From Sphingomonadaceae bacterium (lineage in GTDB: Bacteria > Pseudomonadota > Alphaproteobacteria > Sphingomonadales > Sphingomonadaceae): a stretch of 8,683 bases of DNA. Position 1 is the stretch's first letter, and the number at the start of each line of letters is the position of its first letter. The DNA lies in the NCBI GenBank assembly GCA_019245455.1, contig JAFARM010000196.1, forward strand, positions 1 to 8,683, in the 5' to 3' direction. The notes under the pieces were generated by a model. The model searched no databases, had not been told where the DNA came from, and saw only the letters and a program-made list of their open reading frames with translations. Below, in pieces: positions 1 through 8,371 of this stretch. The translations under genes were made by a program, and so were the position numbers.

Positions 1-71
1 GCAGCGAGGGCAGCCTGACCGCCGTGCTCGCCGGCGATGGCGTGTCGACGACGGTTTGGGCAGGGGAGTAG
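1..71 (+). CDS. pyrH: UMP kinase, C-terminal end (partial)
   Basis: This is the last 22 codons of an open frame entering from the left edge and ending in TAG at 69-71. The visible residues include the run LTAVLAGDG followed by a short polar tail. That resembles the C-terminal strand of bacterial UMP kinase, where alphaproteobacterial proteins often end in a version of 'L..VLAGEG.xT.V'. UMP kinase phosphorylates UMP to UDP for pyrimidine nucleotide supply. The stop lies 3 nt before the frr ATG, and pyrH directly upstream of frr is a very conserved arrangement. The identification rests on this short tail plus the neighbour; no catalytic residue lies inside the window. Confidence 0.75.
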   Translation, partial: SEGSLTAVLAGDGVSTTVWAGE

Positions 72-74
72 GAC

Positions 75-644
75 ATGGCGATCTTCGACGCGGGCGCGCA
101 CAAGGCCGACCTCGAGCGGCGGATGAACTCGGCGGTCGAGGCGCTCAAGAGCGACCTCGGCGGGCTCAGGACCGGTCGCGCCTCGACCGCACTGCTCGAC
201 CGCGTGACGGTCGAGGTTTACGGCGCGGCGATGCCGCTGACGCAGGTGGCGACGGTCACCGCACCCGAGGCGCGGATGCTGTCGGTGCAGGTGTGGGACA
301 AGACCAACGTCCAGCCGGTCGACAAGGCGATCCGCGCCGCCGGCCTTGGCCTCAACCCGATCGTCGACGGCCAGACGCTGCGCCTGCCGATCCCCGACCT
401 GACCGAGGATCGGCGTAAGGAACTCGCCAAGCTCGCCGGGCAGTACAGCGAGAAGGCCAAGATCGCCGTCCGCAACGTCCGCCGCGACGGCATGGAGGGG
501 CTGAAAGGCGCGGAGAAGAAGGGCCAGATCAGCCAGGACGAGCAGAAGAAGCTCGAGGCCGAGGTGCAGAAGATCACCGACAGGATCACCGCCGAGATGG
601 ACGCGGCGTCGGCGGCCAAGGAGAAGGAAATCCTCGGCAAGTGA
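75..644 (+). CDS. frr: Ribosome recycling factor (RRF)
   Basis: The 189-residue product has the usual length (E. coli RRF is 185). RRF acts with EF-G to split post-termination ribosomes in the cytoplasm. The N-terminal helix leads into RTGRAS at residues 32-37, the hinge into the beta-rich head domain. The long C-terminal helices carry VRNVRRD at residues 132-138, with the conserved arginines of the ribosome-contact face. The tail is rich in K, E and Q, as expected of the three-helix bundle. The ATG at 75 is preceded by the Shine-Dalgarno-like GGGGAG at 63-68, which overlaps the pyrH stop, so translation is probably coupled. The stop TGA overlaps the uppS GTG. No defect is seen. Confidence 0.97.
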   Translation: MAIFDAGAHKADLERRMNSAVEALKSDLGGLRTGRASTALLDRVTVEVYGAAMPLTQVATVTAPEARMLSVQVWDKTNVQPVDKAIRAAGLGLNPIVDGQTLRLPIPDLTEDRRKELAKLAGQYSEKAKIAVRNVRRDGMEGLKGAEKKGQISQDEQKKLEAEVQKITDRITAEMDAASAAKEKEILGK

Positions 645-1393
645 GCCTGCGCGCTGCGCCTCGCCGGGTCCTGCCGCCCGACGCCAGCGTGCCCGGCGCG
701 CCGCCGCGCCACGTCGCGATCATCATGGACGGCAACGGCCGCTGGGCGCGCGCCCGCCACCTGCCGCGCGTCATGGGGCACAGGAAGGGCGTGGAGGCGG
801 TGCGGCGGACGATCGAGGCCGCCCCCGACCTCGGCATCGAGGTGCTGACGCTCTACGCTTTTTCGAGCGAGAACTGGCGGCGACCGGCGGACGAGGTCAG
901 CGACCTGATGGGCCTGCTGCGCCACTATCTGCGCACCGAGATTGCCGAACTCCACGCCAACGGGGTGCGCCTGCGCTTCATCGGCGATACGGCGCGGCTG
1001 AGCGAGGATGTCGTCGCCATGCTCGAGCAGGCGGCGGCGCTGACCGCCAGCAACCGCCGCCTGACGCTGGTGCTGGCGCTGAACTATGGCAGCCACGACG
1101 AGCTGATCCGCGTCGCGCGCGCTCTGGCGGCGGATGCGGCGGCGGGTCGGCTCGACCCGGCGGCGATCGACGCCGGGGCGATCGAGGCGCGGCTCGACAC
1201 CGCCGGCCTGCCGCCGCCCGACCTCATCATCCGCACCTCTGGCGAGCAGCGGCTGTCGAACTTCCTGATGTGGCAGGCGGCCTATGCCGAGCTGGTGTTC
1301 ACCGACGAGCTGTGGCCGGACTTCGACGCCGCCTCGCTGAAGCGCGCGGTCGACACTTTCGGCCAGCGTGACCGGCGCTATGGCGGCCGCTGA
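641..1393 (+). CDS. uppS: Undecaprenyl diphosphate synthase (cis-prenyltransferase)
   Basis: The 250-residue protein matches the length of the family (E. coli UppS is 253). It condenses eight isopentenyl diphosphates onto farnesyl diphosphate to make the C55 lipid carrier for peptidoglycan and surface polysaccharide, at the cytoplasmic face of the membrane. The signature MDGNGRW is at residues 29-35 and contains catalytic Asp30. The second signature, [12 protein letters not shown], starts at residue 198; Arg198, Arg204 and Glu217 align with E. coli R194, R200 and E213, which bind diphosphate and Mg2+. The FSSENW stretch characteristic of the family follows LTLYA. The GTG start at 641 overlaps the frr stop as GTGA, with AAGGA at 624-628 as a distant ribosome site, which suggests translational coupling. 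The residues ahead of the conserved HVAIIMDG are poorly conserved, so the exact start is the only uncertainty. Confidence 0.97.
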   Translation: MSLRAAPRRVLPPDASVPGAPPRHVAIIMDGNGRWARARHLPRVMGHRKGVEAVRRTIEAAPDLGIEVLTLYAFSSENWRRPADEVSDLMGLLRHYLRTEIAELHANGVRLRFIGDTARLSEDVVAMLEQAAALTASNRRLTLVLALNYGSHDELIRVARALAADAAAGRLDPAAIDAGAIEARLDTAGLPPPDLIIRTSGEQRLSNFLMWQAAYAELVFTDELWPDFDAASLKRAVDTFGQRDRRYGGR

Positions 1394-2243
1394 GGTGGCG
1401 CGGGAGCCGGTGCCTGCGCCGGGCGGGCGGAGCGAGCTCCTGACGCGCGTCGTCGTCGGCGCGGCGCTCGCGGCGGTGGCGATCGCCGCGACCTGGGCGG
1501 GCGGGGTCGCCTTTACCGCGCTGGTCGCCGCCGCCTGCCTGCTGATGAGTGCCGAGTGGAGCGTGATGCACTGCGTCGCGCGGCCGTTCCGGCTGGCGAG
1601 CCTCGGCGCGCTGGCCTTCGTTGTCGTCGTCTTCCTCCGCGCCGGTGCCGCCGACGCGCTGATCGTGCTGGCCGCCGCCGCGGGTCTGCTCGGGCTGTTC
1701 GTGCGCGGGTACGACCGCGCCCGCGCGTTCTGGGTGGCGGCGGGGCTGCTTTACTGCGGCCTGCCGATGGTGGCGCTGCTGTGGTTGCGAGCCTCCTTGT
1801 TCGGGCTCTTCTACGTCTCGCTCGTTTTCGCGATCGTTTGGGCGACCGATATCGGTGCCTTCTTTACCGGTCGGACCTTTGGGGGTCCGCGCTTTGCGCG
1901 GACGATCAGCCCGAACAAGACGTGGGCTGGTGTGGCCGGCGGCATCGCGGCCGCTGTTGTTGCTGCCGAGGCACTGCCCATCTTTGGTCGTGGCCGGCCC
2001 GCTGTCGAGCACGGCTTGGCGACTGCGGGCGGCATGGTACAGTTGGCCGGCTTCGCGCTCGTCGGCATCCTGCTTGCAGCGTTCGCAATCGGCGGCGACC
2101 TGCTCGAAAGTTGGCTCAAGCGGAGGGCCGGGGTCAAGGACTCGGGCGATCTCCTGCCGGGCCACGGCGGAGTGATGGACCGGTTAGATGGACTGGTTCC
2201 CGTCGCTATAGTCGCGGCGCTCGGCGTAGGGGCTGGCCTGTGA
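1380..2243 (+). CDS. cdsA: Phosphatidate cytidylyltransferase (CDP-diglyceride synthase)
   Basis: CdsA makes CDP-diacylglycerol from phosphatidic acid and CTP, the branch point of phospholipid synthesis in the inner membrane. The 287-residue product (E. coli 285) is almost entirely hydrophobic with several membrane segments. It ends with the full family signature at about residues 244-270: S-W-L-K-R, then K253-D254, then [11 protein letters not shown], including the metal-binding acidic residues. The start is uncertain. I chose ATG at 1380; an in-frame GTG at 1368 would add four residues and a GTG at 1395 would remove five. None has a good ribosome site, and all overlap the uppS 3' end, so coupling to uppS is likely. 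Odd feature: from about 1791 to the stop, codon use is markedly more A/T-ending than in the first half or in dxr, including TTA and ATA codons (see findings). Confidence 0.95.
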   Translation: MAAAEVAREPVPAPGGRSELLTRVVVGAALAAVAIAATWAGGVAFTALVAAACLLMSAEWSVMHCVARPFRLASLGALAFVVVVFLRAGAADALIVLAAAAGLLGLFVRGYDRARAFWVAAGLLYCGLPMVALLWLRASLFGLFYVSLVFAIVWATDIGAFFTGRTFGGPRFARTISPNKTWAGVAGGIAAAVVAAEALPIFGRGRPAVEHGLATAGGMVQLAGFALVGILLAAFAIGGDLLESWLKRRAGVKDSGDLLPGHGGVMDRLDGLVPVAIVAALGVGAGL

Positions 2244-3403
2244 CCTCGCGCTCCGTCACCGTCCTCGGCGCGACCGGCTCCGTCGGGGCGTCCACCCTCG
2301 ACCTGATCGGGCGCGAGCCGGATCGCTGGCGGGTTGAGGCGCTGACGGCGAACTGCGACGTCGACCGGCTCGCGGTCGCCGCCAAGGCCGTGCGGGCAAA
2401 GCTCGCCGTCGTCGCCGACGAAAGCTGCTACAATGCGCTGAAGGACGCCCTCGCCGGCACCGGCATCAAGGCGGCGGCGGGGAAACAGGCCCTGTGCGAC
2501 GCCGCCCGCGCGCCTGCGGACGTCGTAGTCGCCGCCATCGTCGGCGCGGCCGGCCTGCCGCCGACGCTCGCCGCGGTCGAGCGCGGGGCGACGGTCGCCA
2601 TCGCCAACAAGGAGACGCTCGTCTGCGCCGGCGACGTCGTCACGCGGGCGGCGGCCCAGTCGGGCGCGACGCTGCTGCCGGTCGACAGCGAGCACAACGC
2701 CATCTTCCAGGTGTTCGACCACGCCCATCCCGAGCGCGTCACCCGCATCATCGTCACGGCCAGCGGCGGCCCGTTCCGCACCGCGAGCGAGGCGGAGATG
2801 CGCGCCGCGACGCCGGCGCAGGCGTGCAAGCACCCGGTGTGGTCGATGGGGGCGAAGATCTCGGTCGATTCCGCGACGCTGATGAACAAGGGATTGGAGC
2901 TGATCGAGGCGCACCACCTGTTCCCCGTCGCGCCGGAGCAGCTCGAGGTCATCGTCCACCCGCAGTCGGTGGTGCACAGCTTCGTCGAGTATATCGACGG
3001 CTCGATGCTGGCCCAGCTCGGCACGCCCGATATGCGCACCCCGATCGGCTATTGCCTCGCCTGGCCGGAGCGGATGGCGACGCCGTCGGCGCGGCTCGAC
3101 CTCGCGGCGACCGCCTCGCTGACCTTCGAGGCGCCCGACCACGCCCGGTTCCCGGCGCTCGGCCTGGCGGTCGCGGCGATGAAGGCGGGCGGATCGGCCC
3201 CGGCAATCCTCAACGCTGCCAACGAGATCGCGGTCGCGGCCTTCCTCGCCGGCGAGATCGGCTTCCTCGATATCGCCGCAATCGTCGCCGATACCGTCGC
3301 TGCCGTCGCCGCGGCGCCGGTATCGTCGCTCGACGAGGTCGTGGCGATCGACGGCACGGCGCGGCGGGTCGCGGCGGACGCGACGGCAAGGAGGCGGAGC
3401 TGA
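2240..3403 (+). CDS. dxr: 1-deoxy-D-xylulose 5-phosphate reductoisomerase
   Basis: Dxr converts 1-deoxyxylulose 5-phosphate to 2-C-methylerythritol 4-phosphate with NADPH, the committed step of the MEP isoprenoid pathway. The 387-residue protein (E. coli 398) begins with the Rossmann motif GATGSVG at residues 10-16. Metal ligands Asp149 and Glu151 lie in VDSEHNAIFQ and the third, Glu220, in NKGLE. The substrate-binding SGGPFR is at 175-180, and the flexible-loop region HPVWSMG with ISVDSATL at about 198-213. HPQSVVHSFVEY and the C-terminal NAANEIAV complete the family pattern. The GTG start at 2240 overlaps the cdsA stop as GTGA and has AGGGG at 2228-2232, seven bases upstream. It makes the isoprenoid precursor used by UppS, two genes earlier. 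All key residues are present, so the enzyme should be active and of the fosmidomycin-target type. Confidence 0.97.
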   Translation: MTSRSVTVLGATGSVGASTLDLIGREPDRWRVEALTANCDVDRLAVAAKAVRAKLAVVADESCYNALKDALAGTGIKAAAGKQALCDAARAPADVVVAAIVGAAGLPPTLAAVERGATVAIANKETLVCAGDVVTRAAAQSGATLLPVDSEHNAIFQVFDHAHPERVTRIIVTASGGPFRTASEAEMRAATPAQACKHPVWSMGAKISVDSATLMNKGLELIEAHHLFPVAPEQLEVIVHPQSVVHSFVEYIDGSMLAQLGTPDMRTPIGYCLAWPERMATPSARLDLAATASLTFEAPDHARFPALGLAVAAMKAGGSAPAILNAANEIAVAAFLAGEIGFLDIAAIVADTVAAVAAAPVSSLDEVVAIDGTARRVAADATARRRS

Positions 3404-3408
3404 CGACG

Positions 3409-4536
3409 TTGCCGCACCCGGGAATCGGCGTGACGATCGCGACCTTCGCCGTCGTCATCGGCATCCTCGTCTTCGTTCACGAGATGGGCCATTATCTCGT
3501 CGGCCGCCTGTTCGGCATCCGCGCCGAGGCCTTCTCGATCGGCTTCGGCCGCGAGATCGTCGGCTGGACCGACCGCGTGGGTACCCGCTGGAAGATGGGC
3601 GTCCTGCCGATCGGCGGCTACGTCAAGTTCCTGGGCGATGCGGACGCGTCGAGCCGCCCGGCCGACGCCCGCGACGCGACGGCGGAGGAGCGCGCGGGGA
3701 TGTTCCAGTTCCGGCCGCTGTGGCAGCGGGCGCTGGTCATCGCCGCCGGGCCGCTGACCAACTTCGCCTTCGCCATCGTCATCTTCACCGGCTTCTTCGC
3801 CATGTACGGCCAGTCGGTGACGCCGCCGGTGGTCGACCGCGTCGCCGCCGGCAGCCCGAGCGCCGCCGCCGGGCTGCGGCCGGGCGATCGCATCGTCACG
3901 CTCGATCGCCACATCGTCGACACGTTCGAGGAGGTCGTCGCCGCGGTGACGGCGAACGCCGGCACGCCGATCCGCGTCGGCATCGATCGGGGCGGCCGGG
4001 GCTTCGTCGTCCGCCTCGTCCCGCGCATGGTCGACCGCGTCGACGATTTCGGCGACCACTACCGCGTCGCCCAGATCGGCATCGCCGCCGGCAGCCGGGC
4101 GATCGTCGCGCGGTCGCTGCCGCAGGCGTTCGTCGCCGCGATCAAGCAGGTCGGCGACCTGATCGCGGCGACCGGGCGCGGGCTCGGCCAGGTCGTCGGC
4201 GGCCGGCGGGCGGCGAGCGAGCTCGGCGGCCCGATCAAGATCGCGCAGTTTTCTGGACAGGCGGCGGCGCTCGGCCTGCCCAACCTGATCCAATTCATCG
4301 CCTTCGTCTCGATAAATCTCGGGTTCATCAACCTTCTGCCAGTTCCGGTGCTGGACGGGGGGCATCTGTTCCTTTACGCGGTCGAGGCGGTTCGCCGGCG
4401 GCCTCTGGCGCCGAGGGTCCAGGAATGGGCTTTTCTCTCCGGGTTCGCTGCGCTGATGTCGCTGATGGTTTTCCTGACGTGGAACGACCTCGCCGGGATC
4501 GGAGCGTGGCACCGGCTGTCGGGGCTGTTCGGGTGA
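3409..4536 (+). CDS. rseP: RseP-type site-2 intramembrane zinc metalloprotease
   Basis: RseP proteases cut membrane-embedded anti-sigma factors and leftover signal peptides inside the inner membrane. With the chosen start the protein is 375 residues. The first membrane helix carries the zinc motif HEMGH at 24-28 with catalytic Glu25. LPIGGYVKF follows near residue 66, then a second helix with AAGPLTNF near 111. One PDZ domain spans roughly 136-200 (AAGLRPGDRIVTLD). The third zinc ligand is Asp316 in LPVPVLDGG, followed by a last membrane helix. E. coli RseP is about 450 residues with two PDZ domains; a shorter single-PDZ form is common in alphaproteobacteria. The start is unusual: there is no ATG before HEMGH. 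I favour TTG at 3409, nine bases after GGAG at 3396-3399. CTG at 3400, overlapping the dxr stop and five bases after AGGAGG, or GTG at 3430 are alternatives. Confidence 0.95.
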   Translation: MPHPGIGVTIATFAVVIGILVFVHEMGHYLVGRLFGIRAEAFSIGFGREIVGWTDRVGTRWKMGVLPIGGYVKFLGDADASSRPADARDATAEERAGMFQFRPLWQRALVIAAGPLTNFAFAIVIFTGFFAMYGQSVTPPVVDRVAAGSPSAAAGLRPGDRIVTLDRHIVDTFEEVVAAVTANAGTPIRVGIDRGGRGFVVRLVPRMVDRVDDFGDHYRVAQIGIAAGSRAIVARSLPQAFVAAIKQVGDLIAATGRGLGQVVGGRRAASELGGPIKIAQFSGQAAALGLPNLIQFIAFVSINLGFINLLPVPVLDGGHLFLYAVEAVRRRPLAPRVQEWAFLSGFAALMSLMVFLTWNDLAGIGAWHRLSGLFG

Positions 4537-4600
4537 AGGCGCGGCGTGGGTGGCGCTGCGGAACACGGCAGGGCGGCAGAGTGAAGGGCGGGTTTACGGC

Positions 4601-7207
4601 GTGAGTGAGCCACTATCGCGTGTCGCCGGGCGGCGTCGGACCCGTCATGCCCGCCATCTGGCCATCGTCCTGCTGGCGACGACGGCGGTCGCGCCGCCGG
4701 TGCTGGCGCAGACCGACCCGCTGCTGACGGCGAGCCCGACGGGCACCTTCCCGACGCCGGTGCCGAACACCAGCGGCACCGTGCGCGCGATCACCGTCCG
4801 CGGCACCGAACGGCTCGAGCCGGAGACGGTACTGTCGTACATCAACCTGGAGGTCGGCGACACCTACGACCGCGATCGGCTCGACAAGGCACTGAAGGAA
4901 CTCTACGCGAGCGAGCTGTTCGCCGACGCGACGATCCTCGACGACAACGGCACGCTGACGATCACGGTCAAGGAAAACCCGGTCATCAACCGGGTGCTCG
5001 TCGAAGGCGCCAAGCGCGTCAAGGAAGAGAAGGTGCGCGAGGAGATCAAGCTCGCGCCGCGCCAGATCTTCACCCGCTCCAAAGTCCGCGCCGACGTCGG
5101 CCGCATCCTCGAGGTCTATCGCCGCTCGGGCCGCTTCTCGGCCGCGGTCGAGCCGAAGATCGTCCAGCTCGACCAGAACCGCGTCGACCTCGTCTACGAG
5201 ATCAGCGAGGGGGCGAAGTCGAAGGTCCGCCAGATCAACATTCTGGGCAACCACAAGTTCAAGGAAGCGCAGCTGCGCGCCGTCATGGCGACGCGGCAGT
5301 CGCGGCCGTTCCGCATCTTCACCTCGAACGACACCTATGATCCCGACCGCCTCGCCTACGACCAGCAGAAGCTGCGCCAGTTCTACCTGACGCAGGGCTA
5401 TGCCGACTTCCGCGTCGTCTCGGCCGTCGCCGAACTGACGCCCGACCGCCGCGACTTCATCATCACCTACGTCGTCGACGAGGGCGAGCGGTACCACTTC
5501 GGCGACCTGACGATCGAATCCGACATCCGCGACATCAAGGCGGACACCTTCAAGAAGCTGCTGACCGAGCACAAGGGCGACTGGTACAACGCCCAGAAGA
5601 TCGAGAACACGGTCGACACGCTGCAGGAGACGGCCGGCCTGCTCGGCTACGCCTTCGCCGACATCCGGCCGCAGTTCAATCGCGACAAAGACAAGCGCGA
5701 GATGAACATCACGTTCGAGATCGCCGAAGCGCCGCGCGTCTACGTCGAGAAGATCAACATCAACGGCAACGTCCGCACCAAGGACCAGGTCATCCGCCGC
5801 GAGTTCCGCCTGGCCGAGGGCGACGCGTTCAACACGCTGAAGGTCAAGCGCTCGCGTGATCGTCTGCAGGGGCTCGGCTTCTTCCAGGACAAGCTCGAGG
5901 TCGAGCAGAAGCCCGGCTCCGCGCCGGATCGCGTGATCCTCGAGGTCAACGTCCAGGAGAAGTCGACCGGCAGCCTCGAGGTCTCGGCGGGCTATTCGAG
6001 CCTGGAGAACTTCATCCTGTCGGCGTCGGTGACGCAGCGCAACTTCCGCGGGCGGGCGCAGGAGCTGCGGCTTTCGGGCAACATCTCGAGCTATTCGAAG
6101 TCGATCGAGGCGGGCTTCACCGAGCCGTACCTGTTCGGACGCAACCTCGCGCTCGGCTTCGACATCTTCCGCCGCGACTATAACGCTTTCAACACGCTCG
6201 CCGACAACACGCGCAACACGACCTATTCGGACACGACGACCGGCTTCCAGCTCCGTACCGGCTTCGCCATCACCGAGTTCTGGGCGGCGTCGATCCGTTA
6301 CGGCCTCAGCCGCGAGAACGTGACGCTCGACAAAGCGACCTATTACAACACCGACGGCAACGGCAACTTCACGACGTGCGATCCGCTGCGCGCCGGACGC
6401 TACCTGTGCGACGCGGTCGGCAGCTATACGACGTCGTCGGTCGGCTACAGCCTGATCTACAACAGCGTCAACAATCCGGTTCGACCGAGCCGCGGTCAGC
6501 GCTTCGTCTTCAGCCAGGACCTTGCCGGCGTCTTCACCGGCGTGAAGTACCTGCGGACCAAGGCGAACTACGACTGGTACCGGCCCTTGTTCGGGGCCAA
6601 TAGCGGCTTCATCCTCAACATCGGCGGCGAGGCGGGCTATATCTTCGGCTATGGTGGCCAGACGGTGCGCCTGACCGACCGCTTCTTCCTCGGCGAGGGG
6701 CAGATCCGCGGCTTCGGCATCCGCGGCGTCGGTCCGCGCGTGCTGCGCGAGCCGATCCTCGCCGACGGGACGATCGATCCCAATCGCAAGGACTATACCG
6801 ACGACGCGCTCGGCGGCGAGACCTACTATCGCGCCCGCGTCGAGGTGCAGATCCCGCTCGGCGCGGCGGGGTCGGAACTCGGGCTGCGGCCATCGATCTT
6901 CACCGACGTCGGCGCGGTGTTCAAGATCCCAACGCCGAGCACGAGCTGCCAGCAGCCGCCGGCGCCGCTGACGCACCCGGTGTCATCGTTCAATCCGAAC
7001 ATCGTCTGCGCGCCGAACACCAGCGGCTCCGCCGGTTTCGACGAGGCGTTCCTCGGCAATTCGGCGAGCCCGCGCGTCGCCGTCGGCATCGGCGTGTCGT
7101 GGAACTCGCCGTTCGGCCCGTTCCGCTTCGATCTTGCCAAAGCGCTGGTCAAACAGCCCGGCGACGACCCCAAGCTGTTTCAATTCAACGTAGGGACCCA
7201 GTTCTGA
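4601..7207 (+). CDS. bamA: Outer membrane protein assembly factor BamA (Omp85)
   Basis: BamA is the essential core of the BAM complex, which folds and inserts beta-barrel proteins into the outer membrane. The product is 868 residues (E. coli 810). An Arg/His-rich N-region and the hydrophobic stretch [14 protein letters not shown] lead to a signal peptidase I site, VLA|QT, near residue 36. Five POTRA domains occupy about 60-450, with typical starts such as [32 protein letters not shown] and VEKININGN. The 16-strand barrel follows from about 450 to the end. The lid-loop motif is IRGF at 702-705, the counterpart of VRGF, and the last residue is Phe, as in outer-membrane beta signals. GTG at 4601 gives a normal signal peptide, with GAAGGG at 4583-4588 upstream; GTG at 4550 would add 17 residues. 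A 64-nt gap separates it from rseP, with no promoter that I can defend. Four cysteines lie in the barrel at 593, 603, 783 and 803. Confidence 0.97.
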   Translation: MSEPLSRVAGRRRTRHARHLAIVLLATTAVAPPVLAQTDPLLTASPTGTFPTPVPNTSGTVRAITVRGTERLEPETVLSYINLEVGDTYDRDRLDKALKELYASELFADATILDDNGTLTITVKENPVINRVLVEGAKRVKEEKVREEIKLAPRQIFTRSKVRADVGRILEVYRRSGRFSAAVEPKIVQLDQNRVDLVYEISEGAKSKVRQINILGNHKFKEAQLRAVMATRQSRPFRIFTSNDTYDPDRLAYDQQKLRQFYLTQGYADFRVVSAVAELTPDRRDFIITYVVDEGERYHFGDLTIESDIRDIKADTFKKLLTEHKGDWYNAQKIENTVDTLQETAGLLGYAFADIRPQFNRDKDKREMNITFEIAEAPRVYVEKININGNVRTKDQVIRREFRLAEGDAFNTLKVKRSRDRLQGLGFFQDKLEVEQKPGSAPDRVILEVNVQEKSTGSLEVSAGYSSLENFILSASVTQRNFRGRAQELRLSGNISSYSKSIEAGFTEPYLFGRNLALGFDIFRRDYNAFNTLADNTRNTTYSDTTTGFQLRTGFAITEFWAASIRYGLSRENVTLDKATYYNTDGNGNFTTCDPLRAGRYLCDAVGSYTTSSVGYSLIYNSVNNPVRPSRGQRFVFSQDLAGVFTGVKYLRTKANYDWYRPLFGANSGFILNIGGEAGYIFGYGGQTVRLTDRFFLGEGQIRGFGIRGVGPRVLREPILADGTIDPNRKDYTDDALGGETYYRARVEVQIPLGAAGSELGLRPSIFTDVGAVFKIPTPSTSCQQPPAPLTHPVSSFNPNIVCAPNTSGSAGFDEAFLGNSASPRVAVGIGVSWNSPFGPFRFDLAKALVKQPGDDPKLFQFNVGTQF

Positions 7208-7776
7208 TGAAGACCAAGCTCATCCTCGCCGCCGCCGCCGCCTTCGTGACCGCTCCCGCGCTCGCCCAGACGCTGCCGCCGCCCGTCGTTATCGTCGTCG
7301 ACATGGACCGCGTGGTCAACGACTCTGCCGCTGGCAAGCAGGCGACGGCCGAGCTCAAGACGCGCAACGACGCGCTGCAGGCACGCGTCAACCAGCTGCG
7401 CACGCAGTTCGGCACCGAGGAGCAGACGCTCGGCAAGTCGCAGCCGGCGCAGGGTGCCGCGCCCGCCGCGGTCACCGCGTGGGAGACGAAGGCGCGCGAT
7501 TACCAGCAGCGCCGCCAGGCCGCCGAGGCCGACGTGCAGAAGCGGATCCAGGACCTGCAGCTGTCGCAGCGCTATGTGCTCAAGCAGATCAACGACGGCA
7601 CCACCCCGATCGTCACGGCCGTGATGCGCGAGCGCGGTGCGACGATCGTTCTGCCCGAAAATGCGACGCTGCAGCACGCCGCGTCGCTCGACGTCACCAC
7701 GGACGTCATCGCCCGCCTCGACAAGGCGCTGCCGCGCGTGTCGACGACCGCGCCGGCGGCCGCGCCGGCCAAGTAA
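7207..7776 (+). CDS. skp: OmpH/Skp family periplasmic chaperone
   Basis: Skp-type chaperones form trimeric clamps that hold unfolded outer-membrane proteins in the periplasm and pass them to BamA. The 189-residue protein (E. coli Skp is 161) starts with a clear signal peptide, a Lys-containing N-region, an Ala-rich core and the cleavage site ALA|QT near residue 21. The first mature strand, [18 protein letters not shown], is the family's opening motif. About residues 45-130 are Gln, Glu, Lys and Arg rich with heptad-like spacing, consistent with the coiled-coil tentacles. A short Ala/Gly/Pro stretch ([10 protein letters not shown]) interrupts it. The terminal part returns to beta structure ([10 protein letters not shown]) and ends in an Ala/Pro tail. 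The ATG overlaps the bamA stop as TGATG and has TAGGGA at 7191-7196. Position directly after bamA supports the role. Confidence 0.9.
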   Translation: MKTKLILAAAAAFVTAPALAQTLPPPVVIVVDMDRVVNDSAAGKQATAELKTRNDALQARVNQLRTQFGTEEQTLGKSQPAQGAAPAAVTAWETKARDYQQRRQAAEADVQKRIQDLQLSQRYVLKQINDGTTPIVTAVMRERGATIVLPENATLQHAASLDVTTDVIARLDKALPRVSTTAPAAAPAK

Positions 7777-7783
7777 GCCGGCG

Positions 7784-8251
7784 ATGACGGGGCGCTCGGA
7801 GACGCTCGCCGCAGCCGACGTCCGGGCGGTGATGGGACTGATTCCCCACCGCTTCCCGATGCTGCTCGTCGACCGGGTCGAGGCGATCGTCCCCGACCGG
7901 TCGGCGCGCGGGATCAAGGCGGTGAGCATGGGCGAGCCGTTCTTCGCCGGGCATTTTCCCGGCCGCCCGATCATGCCCGGCGTCCTCATCGTCGAGGCGC
8001 TGGCGCAGACGGCGGGGGTGCTGGCAATCCTGTCGATGGACCTGAAGGATTCGGGCAAGCTCGTCTACTTCATGGCCATCGAGGAGGCGAAGTTCCGCGC
8101 CCCCGTCGAGCCCGGCTGCCTGCTCGCATTGGATGTCGAGTTCGTTCAGCGCCGGGCGACGGTATGCAAGTTCGCCGGGCGCGCGACCGTCGATGGCCGG
8201 CTGGCGGCCGAGGCGCGCTTTACCGCGATGGTCGCCGACCCGCCGGCGTGA
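7784..8251 (+). CDS. fabZ: (3R)-hydroxyacyl-ACP dehydratase FabZ
   Basis: FabZ removes water from 3-hydroxyacyl-ACP to give trans-2-enoyl-ACP in each round of type II fatty-acid synthesis in the cytoplasm. The 155-residue hot-dog-fold protein is close to the usual length (about 150). It has the substrate-tunnel motif [12 protein letters not shown] near residues 20-31. The catalytic block [20 protein letters not shown] starts at residue 56, with catalytic His57 and Glu71. A later KFRAPVEPG segment, ahead of the C-terminal strands, is also typical. The ATG at 7784 follows the skp stop by 7 nt and lacks a strong ribosome site, so coupling to skp is likely. In most proteobacteria lpxD lies between skp and fabZ and lpxA follows; neither is present here, so in this genome fabZ is not flanked by lipid A genes. 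Confidence 0.97.
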   Translation: MTGRSETLAAADVRAVMGLIPHRFPMLLVDRVEAIVPDRSARGIKAVSMGEPFFAGHFPGRPIMPGVLIVEALAQTAGVLAILSMDLKDSGKLVYFMAIEEAKFRAPVEPGCLLALDVEFVQRRATVCKFAGRATVDGRLAAEARFTAMVADPPA

Positions 8252-8280
8252 GCGCTGCGATACGCCGGTTCATCACCGCC

Positions 8281-8371
8281 GCTCATGCTGAGCGTGTCGA
8301 ACCAACCCCTACCCCGCTCATGCTGAGCTTGTCGAACCAACCCCTACTCCGCTCATGCTGAGCTTGTCGAA
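8281..8371 (+). repeat. 35-bp tandem repeat, 2.6 copies, sphingomonad REP-like unit
   Basis: Units begin with GCTCATGCTGAGC at 8281, 8316 and 8351, exactly 35 bases apart. They continue with K-TGTCGAA, then CCAACCCCTAC. Copies one and two differ at only two positions (8294 G against T, and 8313 C against T at 8348). The third copy follows for 21 bases and then departs into the palindrome arm. The core plus TGTCGAA matches a dispersed palindromic element that I recall as abundant between genes in Sphingomonadales; this is from memory, not a search. In translation it gives the spurious peptides 'MLSLS' and 'QAQHE', often seen as false short proteins. Confidence 0.85.

Noticed and set aside
3049..4566. 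A 505-codon minus-strand frame opposite dxr and rseP
   Set aside because: It is opposite two genes with intact catalytic motifs, has an Arg/Asp/Ala-biased composition and no recognisable domain, and is best explained as a GC-codon shadow.
4537..4600. Gap between rseP and bamA as a site for a sigma-E-like promoter or small gene
   Set aside because: No recognisable -35/-10 pair or hairpin with T-run was found, and the in-frame GTG at 4550 could simply make part of it coding.
4613..6976. A 787-codon open frame on the minus strand opposite bamA
   Set aside because: It lies wholly opposite a gene with an unmistakable signal peptide, POTRA domains and barrel. Its translation is Arg/Ala/Asp/Val-rich low-complexity sequence typical of antisense frames in high-GC genes.
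8146..8340. A 64-codon minus-strand frame overlapping the fabZ end and the repeats
   Set aside because: Its residues QAQHERG and FDTLSMSG are translations of the palindromic repeat, a known source of false short proteins in these genomes, and the rest is antisense to fabZ.
8164..8361. A 65-codon plus-strand frame over the fabZ 3' end and repeats
   Set aside because: It is out of frame with fabZ, and its tail (MLSLSNQ) is repeat translation.
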